Notes: generated by a model not told the origin, from the letters alone. DNA of 64,000 nt from Mesostigma viride (GCA_009746045.1 RPFO01000972.1:641624-705623); one strand, 5' to 3'; shown: positions 48,901-60,712, counted from the stretch's first letter. Made by a program: numbers and translations.

Positions 48901-51900
48901 TATAGTAGTATGCGGTTTTAATTACAAAGTCTTCTAATTAAAACAGTTCGCAATCATTTTGACATCTCAAGTAACGCAGCATATGGCTTGCACTGTAGTA
49001 CACCCCCCGTCCCACATTGCTGGCTTCCTAATTGTTGCCTGGTCCTCGCCGGAAAGTTACTTTGTTGAAGATCTCCCACACTACATGTAAGCACACTGCC
49101 CTGCACCGCCCTCTCTCCTCACATTTTGCTCTTGCGTCCTCTTACACAACAAATACTGCCGGTGTTTCCTATTACTTCTACTTGATTACTGCTTGCATCC
49201 GCGTTTCTGATGCAGTCGTGGTCATCGCCCATGAGGGGGCCCACAATGCGAGGCCTGCTTGCCGAGGTCAATTGGGACACATTTTATGACATGCCTTTGG
49301 CATCCACCGCCTTAATGCTCTTATCGCCTGACCAGTTGGGACAGCTGGCTAGGAGCAGACATCTGCAGGTCGCTACTGGAGATTCAAAACTGAACCTTGT
49401 GCAGTCTCTGCTTGGCAAGCATGCGGTCAGCGTGCGCGAGGTGTGGAAGGCGTTGCCACCCAGCTGCACATCCGGTGCAAAGCTTGTTGAGTACTGTGCC
49501 CAGCGTGGGTTGAACAATACAGGGAGGAAGGAGGCCCTGATGGCACAGTTGGTGGCGACGGAGGAAGTTAGCGTGAGGCAGCAGGCCATTCTGCAAGACT
49601 TCTGTCAAGCCCAGGACAAAGGTACTGCCTGACCTAGCGAGAATATCTTAAGACATCGAAAAAGGCTCACAGCCATATACCCAGGGAAAGGTGAAGTTGG
49701 TACTTGTCATGTGGCATGGGCAAGGGCAGCTAGGGACTCGCTGTGTGCGAGAATTGACACACTTCAACAGTTTCCTAATAGTACTTATACCGCAGCACAC
49801 CGTGTGGGCATTCATGGCATTATAAAGTAGTACGAAACCGATCTTTGCTTGCATTTGTCAGCTGCATGCAATGGAGTTTGTGTCTTCTCGTCTTAAAAGC
49901 TATTATTCCCAGGATGCCTAGTCAGTACATCACTCAAAGGCCTCATGATGAAGATGAAGAGTTGTCCAACCATGTAGCTGAAGCACACGTGGGAAAAACA
50001 TTTGCCACTGGTCTGAATATTTGCATCCTTGAATGGTTGTCTTGTGCTACTGCATGCCTCTTCTCTTTTTGCTGCCCACAATGTCTATTTATGTCGATGT
50101 ATTGCAAGGCCATAACTCCAGCCATGCTGTTCTGTTCGTTGTTTTCCAACGTTTGTTGTGGATGCTATTTTAGCATCCACCGCTGACTACTGATCAGCAG
50201 GTGGCTACTGATTAGATTTGTTACGTAAATTAGTAGCATGATCACACTGCGTGTTCGTATCATAATCACACTGTGTGTTCGTAGCATCGTCAATCATACT
50301 GTCTTCTTTCATACTGTTACAACACCCACATGTGTTCAATGTTACGATGTGCCTGACCATTTTGCCCATGACACAGCCTTGGCCAGCCGCCAGGACAAAG
50401 AAATAGTTGCTGACGAGGTGCTGTCATTGATGTGGGCGGCGCACAAGGCAGATGAAAGCCGTGACAGGATGCATGGCGTTGCGGGTGAAAGGTTCGGGCC
50501 CACCCACACCATGAAGCTTCACACAATCGCATCCTGCGATCTGTGCGAGCTCCTGGCAATACCATGCCTGCGTCCCTTCTACCAAGAGAACAAACGCAGC
50601 ACGGTGGAGTCATGGCTGCGGCTGGAAGTCGGCAAGCCAAGCCAAGTCTTGGAAACCGTGCGCCTCGCACTGGTCAGGGTGTCGAATGACAGTGCCTCTC
50701 TGACTGCCCGACTGGAGCAGCTGCCCGCTTTCCAGAAGCTGTTGCCTTTAGCGGCCAATTTCCATGTAAGTGGTGATTTTTAAGTTTAATTTTCCAATTT
50801 TTGTTTGCTTTGTTTGTTGTCATCTTAGCCTCGTTTGGTAGTACCTCCTTGCACATTGCGCCGCTCCTGAAGCCATTTGGGCAGCTGCGTGCTTTTGTGT
50901 CCTGCTACTGATCCCATCTATGCATGACGCTTTCATTCTTTTCACTGACTTGCCAGCTGACTCCCTTATATATGCAAGGTAAAGATATAGAAATCCAGGA
51001 GTTTGTCTATGCGGCACACTCTTGTCTTTTAAGCCATGGCCGGCTTCTTAGCTCTCTGGTCAAGCAAGCTAAGGATATCTTGACTTTGCCATTGCGGTCT
51101 TATTTATGCTGCCATGTCTTGCCCCAAAACCCAGCCGAACCATCCCAAGATGCAGCTTGCTCTGTCGCACTACGTCAACTATGAATCAAACCGCAAAGAG
51201 GATCTAAAGGCTGCTCTGGCCAGGTCTCGTGACGACCTCGAGCAAAGGGTTATCCGCTACATCCTGCAGGGCATGGATGCGTGTGAGACGGTAAGATATT
51301 TTACTAGTAGTACAGCTATATTACCCACTATCGCAATCTAACAAAATTGTGAAAAAATCGGATTTCTCTGAAAATAGTTTATTAAACAGAATGCGGGAAA
51401 GAAAGGGCCGCCACAACCTTGTGGCTGTACATGCAGAGAGGCTTGTTAGACGAATGGGGACGACTTGTTGTTTACCGGGGAATCCTACTGGCAACTAGCT
51501 TTGCCTTTTGTAAGTCAGGCGCCGTTTGTTTGAACGGCCGGTCATGTGTGGAATGCTGACGGAAGTTGCGTCAAAAAGCTGTAATAAAATCTGATGTAAC
51601 CAGCACTCACCAATTGATTGGTGTGCTGCTTGGTTGGGTAGTGTGTTCAGGGTTGCATTCGAAGAGTACACATGGCCTGACAGCTCAGACGTGTGACAGA
51701 TGAGCTGGCTGGCTGAATTATTAAATTGTCAGCGTTAGGATATTTCTGGTTTTGCCGTTTTCCATTTTGACGGTAGGCTTGATAAGCATGGTCGGCGGGT
51801 TGTGACCCGTAATTGTTTCTTCCCACCCATCCCACCCTTGGGGGGCTCTTGCTCCTGCATGCGAGGGAGACGAGATGACTACTTAAACCTGCCTTTGGCA

Positions 51901-54900
51901 GGGGCTCTACTCATTGTTTTCAATCAAATGCTGGTTTTCTTGGGAGCTCAAGTGTCATAAAGGGTCATCTGTTGCGTCCTGTTAGCCCTAGGTGGATTTC
52001 AAAAAGGCAATCCGTCACTCTTACTATCCAAAACTGAACAAGTCACGGTACCATGTCGCTTACTCTAGCAACGTCATAGTCGTGACGACTACACAAAGCG
52101 TTGTTGCCTCCTGTACCAAAGCAACTGCCCAAAGATTATTCTCCTCTGGTGGGTTGATTTTTGAGAAGGTCCGCTCAGTGAAGTAGCTTTGGTACGATAC
52201 TGGATTCGAACATAGGACCTCTTGCATGATTGCGCGGCTGTAGGGGTCTCCTGATCCGAAGGCATCCCAAGCGATAGCCCAACGTAAAAAATGCTCTTGT
52301 CCGGAGAGCGGTGCAAGTGTGGCTGAAATTCCCCAATATGAACCAGTGGATCGAATCTAACTGCTAGCCCCACCGGGGCGAATGTGAGTAGGAGTACTAC
52401 TCACTGGGTCACGCCGGCGGACGCCGGCCACATGTGACTCCTGGTTGACCATGGCTGAACTCTGGACCTCCACAAGCCAGCACCTAGTTACCGGAATGTC
52501 AACCAAATAACAGTGAAATAGTTTTGGTACGTGTTGACAATCAGGTGGGCGACGCCCAATGTATAACCTTGGTATTTGTGACTTACTCGAAACTTGTTTT
52601 CTCCTTTCCTACCTCCCTTCTTTCTCATGCCTGGCCCCCCTCGCCCACCGACCAACCAACAGCTGCAGCTGCAGCAGCAGCAGCTGCTGCCGCCGCCGCC
52701 GTCACAGGTGCAGCAGCCGCACCAGCGCCAGCAAAGTCCGCAGGTACAGCATCAACAACCACCACTCCACGGTACAGGGGCACAGGCGCTGCCTACCCAG
52801 AATGCCCTACCCGCAGACATATCTGACCGGCCATCATGGCCCGTGTCCAAAAGAACGGGGGAGCCGTCCCCGGAAAACCCAGGCCTGTCCTCACTTCCCA
52901 GGGTCTCGCTCCTGCCATTGGAGAAAGGACCCTCAACGAGGGTGGGGCCATCAGCGGGGGTGGGGCCGCTATCAGGGGTGGGTTCGCCATCAGGGGTGGG
53001 GCCGTCAGCGAGGGGGGTGCCATCAGGGGTGGGGCCATCAGCAGGGGTGCGGCCATCAGTGGGGGTGGGGCCGCCATCAGGGGTGGGGCCGTCAGCGAGC
53101 GGGGGGCCATCAGGGGTGGGGCCATCAGCGGGGGTGGGGCAGCCATCAGGGGTCGAGCCACAAGCGGGGGTGAGGCCGCCATCAGGGGTGGGGCTGTCAG
53201 CAAGGAGGGTGCCATCAGGGGTTGGGCCATCAGGGGGGGCGAGGCCGCCATCAGGGGTGGGGCCGCCAGCGGGGGCGGGGCCATCACACTTGGGGCCGTC
53301 GCCTGGTGGGGTGGGACCACCATCAGTGGAAGTGAAAGCGTTAGCGGCGACAACGATGGTGAAGGCAACAGCGCAGCCGGGCATCGCAGCCACCAATGAG
53401 AAGGAGACGGTGCAAGAGCAGGCTCTGCATGCAAGTCTAAAGGTTAGTTTGTGGCATATGTGTGTAGTGTGCGTAATATTCCTGGTACTATTAGCTTTAT
53501 AGTAGTATATGGGATCCTAAGCTCAACAATGTGTATACAGCAGCAGCAGACAGGGTCAATTGGGTGATTAAACTAATTAAGCTAAATAGAGTGGTTTCAA
53601 TAAATAGCAGAGATCTTCAAATGTGGTCTTTTTCGGTGCAGACTATATGGCATTCTCGGTACGCAGGACTTGCCATTTTCATGACTGCATAATTCCCCCC
53701 CTTGGACTGCAAAAGCACACATACCAAGTACAATGGGCGCTAACATTTTTTGTTGTTTAGCATAGGTGACAGGTGTTAAGGGATATCACTAAAAACATAC
53801 CCTGCACAGGTCTTTTAATAGTCATGCCATGCATATACAACAGGACGCATGCAGTAGGATGACAAGAATGGTTTTAAAAACCCAGGGAGCGCTACACTGG
53901 CACTTGTCAATCCTGCATATAACTATGCTGGTTTACGGTATGTCCGCTTATTGTAATCATTACGCGTAAGAGCTGATTTGAATGCCTAATACACAATCAC
54001 TGGTTTAGGTGTTTGGCGGCAATACCTCATGCAGGCTGGCAGTTTAAGTTGATCGAGTCCACTTAATGCCTAATGCACACACACTCAGCCCCCTAGTCAA
54101 AGAAGAATAATTTCATTTCCATCTTTAAACTGGCAATTCTAGTTGCTTTTCTAACAAGGCTCTAGCCACTATGCACTTTCCAGCATGCTGAAGTTACTCT
54201 GACACTATTCGACTGATCGACTATGAAGATTGCTCGCCATTTTGTCATGCACTTTCGTTTACTTTGGAGGCCTGAGAAATTGAACTGCTGAATGTAACTT
54301 TTTCACTGTTTGAAAGTGCGCAAATGTTTTAAGCACCTTCTCGTCCTTGTTCTAACTTCTTGCTACAACTATGTTCCAACATGGCTATGTGCTCACAGTC
54401 TTACTTTTAAATTATTTTGCAAAACGTTTGCGGATATCCCCATCATAGCTTCACCTCTCTATTCAAGCTGCTTACGACGCATCCAAACATTTATTTCGCA
54501 TGCCATGCCTTCTGCAGCCCATGCCTACAGTCCCTCCAGCTCACGCCACCTTGACAGGCCTCTTCGCTTCCATAGATGAGAACAAGCTGAGTTCTTTGGA
54601 CATCCCCCTAGCTTCTGTCCTCTTGGCGTGTTTGCCCGTGGAAGAGTTGGAAAACCTAGCTAAAAGGAACAACCTGAACCCGGGGGACGAGCAGAAGGGG
54701 TATCAGCTTGCGCAGCTGCTGCTTCGCAAAGGGGCGGTGACTGTGCGGGATGTCTGGCATGCCCTGCCAGCCAACCTCAGGCAGCAGGCAAAGCTTGCCG
54801 AGTACTGCAGGTGGCACGGCCTGAGAGTTGAAGGGGATGGCGAGACGCTGATGGCGCGGTTGGTGGAGATGGAGGAGGCAGATGTGGAGCGACAGCGAAG

Positions 54901-57052
54901 ACTGCGTGACATTGTGTATCCCAGTGGCCAAGGTAAGCCTTTTTGTGTGGTATCATGGGCACTGTTGTCTTGTGTATAGCTTGTTATGAATAGTGCAAGA
55001 GGAGGAGGAGCTGTGAGCCACCGGAAGCATCAGCGGAAGTCTCTCCATTCTAATCCCAGGTACCAAGGTGAGCCTCAAGTAGTTCATTTTGTATTACTAC
55101 TGGCAATTGCAGCCAGCACACTTGTCAGCTGAACGCATGCTGCCTAGACGTAAGATGTTGCGTGCTTGTAACATTTTGCAGCCGAATCAGTCTATTTACT
55201 TGCACAGAGTTACCCTGTGTTTGGTTGCTTAGTCATTCCTTTATCAAATCTGTTCCACTTGGTGCACATGCACAACGGTCCATGTAGCATATCAAGTGAG
55301 TTATGCTACAAACACAGTCATCTTAAGCTAGTGTAAGTGCATGGCACCGTAAGTACCACGGAACGTTCCAGCAATGGCAAGGAGGGGCCATCGCGCACAG
55401 TGCTTCATAACACGCCCCCCTGCTATTCTATGTAAACAGTACCGTACGATACACCTACGTGTAGCATCCTCGTGTACTACTTTGTATACGACTACTAGTA
55501 AAAAGAAACAACCTGCTTCCCCAGAATGGAAGCCCACCTTTTATGGCAAACCACCTGTCCAGCCACCCCTACGTGGGTGGCTGGGGTAGAGGTGCCAGCA
55601 CAAAAAATATTATTTTCTGAAAAAGTTTTTGTCTTTTTGTGCTATACGGCGTTGAAATGTCCGCTCAGCAGGTCAGTCATAGATAAAATGACATAGGTCA
55701 TCTATTGTACAACACAATGGCGTAATTCTATTGCCGCTACCGCTGCCAAACGTACTTGCTAGGTACTGAAATCGCTCTCGCTCTTTTGCTCTGCGGCAAT
55801 CCAAGCTAAGCTGAGAATGCATTGCCATATACTAGAATGTGGCATCAGTAACATTATACAATGATAACAGCAGCTAAATGCATCCTCCTGGGCGCACTCC
55901 AAGTGAGTAGTTTTGATAGCAGCTGTAGCTTGCCTTCGGGCATGAGGGAAGACAGGAGTCTCTGCTTCCTTCTTGTCATGCGACACAAAGGGATGGGAAG
56001 CACTAGAAGTGCATGCTTTGCGTTTCCCCTCAGGTCTGCGTGTAGTTAATTAATTAGTCCACCTGGGCTAAGTCAGTCCCACATTGGATAAAGATTCCCA
56101 GGTGAATGTCAGAAGGGATTATAAGCATGGGTTACCTGGGAAAGGTAGGTGTGGTTTCTTTATTCATACACGTCTTCCACCTGCATGGCAATATCGCTAG
56201 GGCCTAGGGGGTACAGGAGCATGGGATTTGTGGGCCAGCCCTGTGCCCTAGTAAGCTGTCTTGATCAGACGGGTCTCCCTAGTGCCAGCCTGTGGACTAG
56301 TCAGTAAGTAGTTACCTGTGAGCATGCACAGTTCTTGTGTCCACTGTGTTCGTGTCTGCTACATGTGTCCTCTGATGATGCACACGAGAAATAGCGAGGA
56401 CATTATAGAAAACTGAGGCAGATTCAAATCGCTTTAGCAGAGAAGGTGCAGTTCAGTGGAAGTTTCAAATCAGGAACACGGTGTAGCAAATGTGCATGGT
56501 GCAAGGAGGACTGTTCCACCCTTGCATGAACGTGTCTTTCAGCTTTCTCCGTGTGACGCGCTCGTGGTGGAATATGCTGTTTATTTCCCTGTTATGACAT
56601 AAATTGATGGATGACATTTTATTACTGTGTGTGGTTCAATCTCACATGTATCTGGCACGCCTTTATCTGGCCCGTGCACCAATGCAGAGGAGGAGAGCAG
56701 CGAGTCCAAAGAGGTGATAGCGCATGAGGTGCTGTGGTTGATGCTAGCAGCCCACAGCACGGACCAGCGGCACAACACTCATTTTTCAAAGCTGCATGCA
56801 GTAAAAGCCTACGAGCTGCACAAGCTTCTGGCCATACCCTGCCTGGCACACTACTACTCGGAAGACAAGTATTTTTCAACAGTAGCGAAGTTTTGGCTTC
56901 AGATGGAGTTCACTGTAGAGAACGACGACGTTGAATTCGAGACGACCCGCCTTGCACTGGTGCGGCTGGCAAAAAATAGCAACAACCGGCTTGCTCCATT
57001 AGAGCGACTCCGTGCTTTCCAGCAGCTGTCAGCTTTGGCGGAAGAGTTTCCT
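42571..57052 (+). CDS. Modular repeat gene with SAP-like (A), helical (B) and short (C) exons
   Basis: Eleven exons in the order A1 B1, A2 B2 C2, A3 B3 C3, X, A4 B4. Every A exon is 3n+1, every B exon 3n+2 and every C and X exon 3n, all between AG and GT, and all frames join: 1362 codons without a stop. A modules carry two SAP-like helix pairs (LTKNQLAELAASRNL; AKLVEYCKWHGL). B modules share EVLSLM, KLHAV, LLAIPCL, a conserved Trp-Leu and LALVRLA. I infer DNA- or chromatin-related binding from SAP; B resembles what follows a BTB fold only loosely. It could be one long gene or several tandem genes read through by my joining. First and last exons are not identified. Confidence 0.7.
43961..44346 (+). 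CDS. Modular gene exon B1 (helical module)
   Basis: 386 nt; 2 nt complete the codon left by A1. Contains AREVLSLMQAVYEADQRRDE and FWRLCDLLAVPCLAEHYRQR. No C-type exon follows before A2. Confidence 0.72.
45507..45891 (+). CDS. Modular gene exon A2
   Basis: 385 nt. Reads SRDIPLASTALECLSTVQLK and LRQQAKLAEYCRWHGLSVAG. Its 3' two-thirds and the first ~70 bp of intron are almost identical to A4. Confidence 0.75.
47212..47579 (+). CDS. Modular gene exon B2
   Basis: 368 nt. IAHEVLSLMRAAHDADQRRG, SKLHAVRTYRLPELLAIPCL, ends ALAEEFS at a GTAAGT donor. Confidence 0.75.
48355..48507 (+). CDS. Modular gene exon C2
   Basis: 51 codons, phase 0. LPAALQHYVRYASYRREPLE then QVEERVIRCILTGMEAFQK. Donor GTCAGA. 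Paired with C3 by HYV-Y-S-R...ERVIR-IL-GM. Confidence 0.7.
49216..49621 (+). CDS. Modular gene exon A3
   Basis: 406 nt. MPLASTALMLLSPDQLGQLA and GAKLVEYCAQRGLNNTGRKE. Donor GTACTG. Confidence 0.72.
50377..50765 (+). CDS. Modular gene exon B3
   Basis: 389 nt. VADEVLSLMWAAHKADESRD, TMKLHTIASCDLCELLAIPC, ending near LPLAANFH at GTAAGT. Confidence 0.73.
51135..51290 (+). CDS. Modular gene exon C3
   Basis: 52 codons, phase 0. MQLALSHYVNYESNRKEDLK then DDLEQRVIRYILQGMDACET. Donor GTAAGA. Confidence 0.7.
51992..52186 (+). pseudogene. hAT-type transposase C-terminal remnant
   Basis: A 64-codon open stretch ending ATAQRLFSSGGLIFEKVRSV resembles the hAT dimerisation motif (family form SAPSERVFSxAGLIxxKxRS). 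No other transposase part is seen; it lies in an intron of the modular gene and is cut by the SINE-like insertion. Confidence 0.45.
52197..52511. mobile_element. SINE-like 315-bp insertion with 20-bp target duplication
   Basis: Flanked by AGTGAAGTAGCTTTGGTACG (52177-52196) and a copy with two differences (52512-52531). On the minus strand it holds GTTCGAATCC and GATTCGATCC, like Pol III B boxes of tRNA-derived SINEs. No full tRNA fold was found. Confidence 0.6.
52663..53442 (+). CDS. Modular gene exon X (Gln/Pro-rich, GPSxGV repeats)
   Basis: 260 codons, phase 0 on both sides, AG acceptor after a C/T-rich tract and GTTAGT donor. It starts LQLQQQQLLPPPPSQVQQPH, then about twenty degenerate GPSAGV/GPPSGV units, then a non-repetitive tail (TNEKETVQEQALHASLK). 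Likely a disordered spacer. Its length as a multiple of three and matching phase support it as a real exon despite low complexity. Confidence 0.6.
52935..53290 (+). repeat. Coding minisatellite in exon X
   Basis: Degenerate units of about 15-21 bp (GGGGCCATCAGCGGGGGT-like), all multiples of three, encoding GPSAGV/GPPSGV repeats. Both strands stay open, giving spurious antisense ORFs. Confidence 0.9.
53443..54517. other. Intron with a decayed copy of the block before A2
   Basis: 53640-53870 aligns in patches with 45150-45440 (GGACTCGCCATTCC vs GGACTTGCCATTTTC and onward), evidence that the A2 and A4 regions arose by segmental duplication with later insertion. Confidence 0.5.
54518..54932 (+). 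CDS. Modular gene exon A4
   Basis: 415 nt. Its N-terminal third differs from A2 (LSSLDIPLASVLLACLPVEE), but from GYQLAQLLLRKGAVTVRDVW onward it is nearly the same sequence as A2, continuing into the intron. Confidence 0.75.
56688..57052 (+). CDS. Modular gene exon B4
   Basis: 365 nt. VIAHEVLWLMLAAHSTDQRH, SKLHAVKAYELHKLLAIPCL, ending ALAEEFP at GTAAGT. No C-type exon was found downstream before the piggyBac-like element. Confidence 0.73.
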
Positions 57053-57198
57053 GTAAGTGCGCAGAACTCGTTCACAGTTAAAATGTCCTTCACTTTGCAT
57101 TGTGTTTCGACCTAGTTACCGTGCTTCCTGTGCCTGTAATCACAATAGGCCTTGTGCCCAGCTGCGCTGGTGTGCCCTTACTTGCTGGCCATTCTTAA

Positions 57199-58887
57199 CC
57201 CCTAAATGGTCTGAGATCCTGCCGATAAATCGGCTGGATCTTCACAATTTTGCAAACCAGATGCCATCCAACCTACCCATATCCAATGGCTGTCCTTGGG
57301 GGCCAAGCATGTCCATGAGTTGCCCTTCGGGTTGGTATATCACAACCTCACATATATGCAGGGTAGGCCATATATAACTGCCGTCAAAGTCAGGGGGGTC
57401 AAGACGCGCGTTTTCATTTTTGGTAGAATGTGCATTTTGAATTATGTTATAAGACCTAGGCACCTACCACTTCAGGGATGATAAACAATTAGTTGCTGAA
57501 CAGTTTGAGCCATTGGGGTCATCATTTGGGTGGGTATACCAGCAGTTACACCCAGTACAGCCCATAGGGGTACCGTTGGTAAAAAGCAACCAAGGGGGTA
57601 AGGGTGGGCATACTACCTACTAATATGGCCACCAACCATGCCAAACAATACATTTCCCTTCCACAATGATGGGGAAACATAACTGCATCATCACACTGCC
57701 ATTACATGGCACCTATGTGCAGGTGCTACCTTGTCCATGCACGTAGGTAACGTGGTACGGATACCCTACGCAAGGCATGCATTCTAGGAGGCAGCCACCA
57801 ACAAACTAGTGATGTTGAGCCTATTTCAGCCTGCCCTAGCAAGGATAAACTAGGCCTAAGCTGCTATAGCTTGCCAGGTGATGGCCAGCACACCTGGTGG
57901 CACATGCTGTCAATGGGAAGCTTTTACTCACCAGTTACGTGCTTGATGATGCCACAGAGACCAGCCAACTGCCTCACACTCATGCAATATGTGTATGGGA
58001 AATGTATAACAAACATATATGGAGGTATTCACACCCATACAGCCTCTAAAACTTATCACCATCACCCTGTGGCAGGTCAACTGACTGAGGGGAGCATCTA
58101 AGAAGGGTGTTTTAGAAAGGGGCCAGGCCAGGGTCAAGAAAGAGCATGAATAATGCAAAAAGAATGTGCTACACAAGCTAGAACGTATATATAAACGTCA
58201 AACATCGATAGGAAAACGATGCTTAAGCTTTACCAGGCATGGATGGCGTTACCTTGGCCCAGGCGGTGGCCGAAAAATGGCGCATTTCGGCACACCAAAG
58301 TTGTGCAGCATGGTCGCTGGATTCGGCGATTTCTGGCCACCCTTGCACGTTTACGACTAATATGTATCATAAAAAGTACAAAGAAACCGATATATCCTTT
58401 AAAATACGCCGGAAAGGTATTGCTGTCAACGTTTCTATCGTCCGGCCTGATCGCAGTTTTTTCCAGCAAGAACGCTGCCGACACCTATCAAATGGCATTC
58501 CCGCGAACCAGAAATTGGCCTGTGTGATCTTTAGGACGTATAAAATCAATATCCTAAGTTTGGTCAGAAAATTCGAACGAAAACGTAAATGCCATGCGTG
58601 GGCGCAAGCCGCCATGGCCAGGTCGTCGTTTTCCGGAATGCACGTTGTACGTGAAAAAGTACCCTGACCCCTTGTACTTTGACCGGCCAGAACACCTCTA
58701 TAACTTTGTCAGAAGTATGCAAACCCATATACCATGCTTTAGAGTATTTTATAAACTTTCGATCTTCTCAGCTAAACTTTTCCTAATTCTCAATAGTTTT
58801 CGCGGCATTTGGTCGCCCGAGAAGGGGCCGATGCATCGGCTGGAACTCGATTTTTGGCGGAAAATCGGCCGCAAGACCATTTAGGGG
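57199..58887. mobile_element. Non-autonomous piggyBac-like element
   Basis: TTAA target sites at 57195-57198 and 58888-58891 flank perfect 14-bp inverted ends CCCCTAAATGGTCT. piggyBac elements use TTAA and have ends beginning CCC. Palindromes GCCGATAAATCGGC (57221-57234) and GCCGATGCATCGGC (58827-58840) sit just inside each end. 1689 bp, no recognisable transposase, so probably mobilised in trans. Confidence 0.85.
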
Positions 58888-58891
58888 TTAA

Positions 58892-59200
58892 CAACTCTAA
58901 AGCGCACTTCTGCTGTGTTTTTTAGGCAAAAAAATGCGGTCCCCCTGGCCCCTGCTGATTTTCTAGTCAACGTCTTATCCTCCTTTGCTGTATCATTGAC
59001 TGGGTGTACGGTAGGAGGTATCCGCTACCATTTATTTCACAGCGTTATGTCTGTGGTCTTGTATTGGCACTTCGGCAGGCTATTGTTAGTAACTGCTATA
59101 ACTTGCCTTACACTGTATGCCATCATATACGTCTCCTTCTCTACACCAAACACCACATAGGTAGTGAATTCTGGTAGTTTATTCAGCACCTTCTTTCTAG
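58892..59200. other. Spacer between piggyBac-like and DIRS-like elements
   Basis: Nothing recognised. It may be intron of the modular gene or intergenic. Confidence 0.3.
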
Positions 59201-59653
59201 CAATCGGGGTTCTCTGAACATAGTTTCTTTATAGTGATACGGAAGGGGAGCCGCTGATGCTAGGTGAAATAGAGCTGGGTGATGTGATCGTAATAAGGTT
59301 GATTAGGCTTCTAGTGTACGAGTATTACGGAAGATATGGCCTAATTGTTGCGGCCCATACCTTGACGGTGTGCTGAGTACCTTGACGACGGATTTTTGCG
59401 TCTAGGTTCTCCTAGCAGATCTGTGATTGCGGACGGGTTTGCAACAGGCAATATCTGAAGTAAAACTTGACGGCTAAAACTGTTTAGAGGCCGTTGCCGG
59501 ATCTGGCCGTTGGTAGAGAGCCGTTGGCCTTGAAACACGATAAAAGCTTGCTCACCTAGCTCATGGCGGTCTCTTTTGTTTTAACGAAGGCGGCGACAGG
59601 GGTCAGGGGCAGCGTAGCTGACGCCCAGAATTCCTTTCTGCAAAGCGGCTGGG

Positions 59654-60712
59654 ATGCCGAAGCCCGGGCGGAAGCCAGGTTCGACAGGTGCTGGGAAGCA
59701 ATTACCGAAAGCTAATCCCGAGGTGCCGACAGCTACTAAACAGACGGGAAAGGGCCGACTAGGCTGGCCGACGCAGAAGAAAAGGCTCCATCAGGAGCTC
59801 TCCACTTGCTCGGGCCTGCCTGAAGTGTGCGCTGCCTTTGAGGCGGTCCTCGGGACCGACTGGGTAACTACTGTCAGCCGGTGGTCTGCGGCCCAGCTGG
59901 AGTCCGTCGTTGGACTGCTGGTCGACCACGTGGACGGGCCTGAAATTCTGGCAGCAGCGGACCCAAACGAAGCGCTAGTGGCAGCCCTCCAAAGCGCCCG
60001 GGACTTGGCGGACTCGGACGAAGAGGAGATGCAGCCACCACGCCGGCCCACGAAAGGGGCGAAAAAGGGGACGAAAAAAGTCGGAAGCCCAGCCCCGAGC
60101 AAGGGAAAGGCCGCGGGGGATGTGAGGGAGCAGCTCTTGGAGCTGGCGGCTATTATTGGCAAGCAGGGGCAGGCGGGCAAAGAAGAGGAGGAGGAGGAGG
60201 AGTCCGAGGAAGAGGATTTCCTGACGAAATTGAAGGATGCGCTGGCCGGGGCAGATGGGGCTTCCAGGAAGCCGAAAAAGACCAAAGGGGTGACGCTGCC
60301 CACTCGAGCACAAGTGGTGAATTGGAGGGTGCAAGAGAGAGTGCTCCCCGAGGTGCTCGAGGATGCCAACGACAATGGAGGGGGGATAAAGAGTTGGATC
60401 ATGGCTACTCGCCAAGGGGGGTGGAGGAACCAGGAAAGCAGGAAGGTGGTCATGAACATCGCCCTGGCCATGGACACACTCTTCAAGGAGTTGGGGCCGG
60501 CAGCCGGGGAGTTGGCTGGGGTAGAGTATCTCATGAGGGTGGTGGCAGCCATGCTCCTAGTGGAGAGCCAGGGGTCAGGAGGGTGGAAGGTGGCTGGCCA
60601 CCTCCTTGCTCTCAAGGAAGATGCCTCCTTGGTGAGCAACCCGGCCATGAAGATGGCCCTGCAAAGCGCCACGATGATGGAGAAGCTGGGCAAGGCCCAG
60701 CAAACCAAGTAA
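59654..60712 (+). CDS. DIRS-type element, gag-like ORF
   Basis: 352 codons. Basic N-terminus (MPKPGRKPGSTGAGKQLPKA), Lys-rich and Glu-rich tracts in the middle (residues about 130-195), and a helical C-terminal half. No zinc knuckle. Assigned by position before RT, not by sequence similarity. Confidence 0.65.
   Translation: MPKPGRKPGSTGAGKQLPKANPEVPTATKQTGKGRLGWPTQKKRLHQELSTCSGLPEVCAAFEAVLGTDWVTTVSRWSAAQLESVVGLLVDHVDGPEILAAADPNEALVAALQSARDLADSDEEEMQPPRRPTKGAKKGTKKVGSPAPSKGKAAGDVREQLLELAAIIGKQGQAGKEEEEEEESEEEDFLTKLKDALAGADGASRKPKKTKGVTLPTRAQVVNWRVQERVLPEVLEDANDNGGGIKSWIMATRQGGWRNQESRKVVMNIALAMDTLFKELGPAAGELAGVEYLMRVVAAMLLVESQGSGGWKVAGHLLALKEDASLVSNPAMKMALQSATMMEKLGKAQQTK

Noticed and set aside
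52197-52290. tRNA gene on the minus strand
   Set aside because: A T-loop-like GTTCGAATCC is present, but I could not pair an acceptor stem or a convincing D arm; better explained as part of a SINE.
52752-53434. Long Ala/Pro-rich antisense ORFs over exon X
   Set aside because: By-products of a minisatellite whose unit is a multiple of three; the plus frame has matching splice phases.
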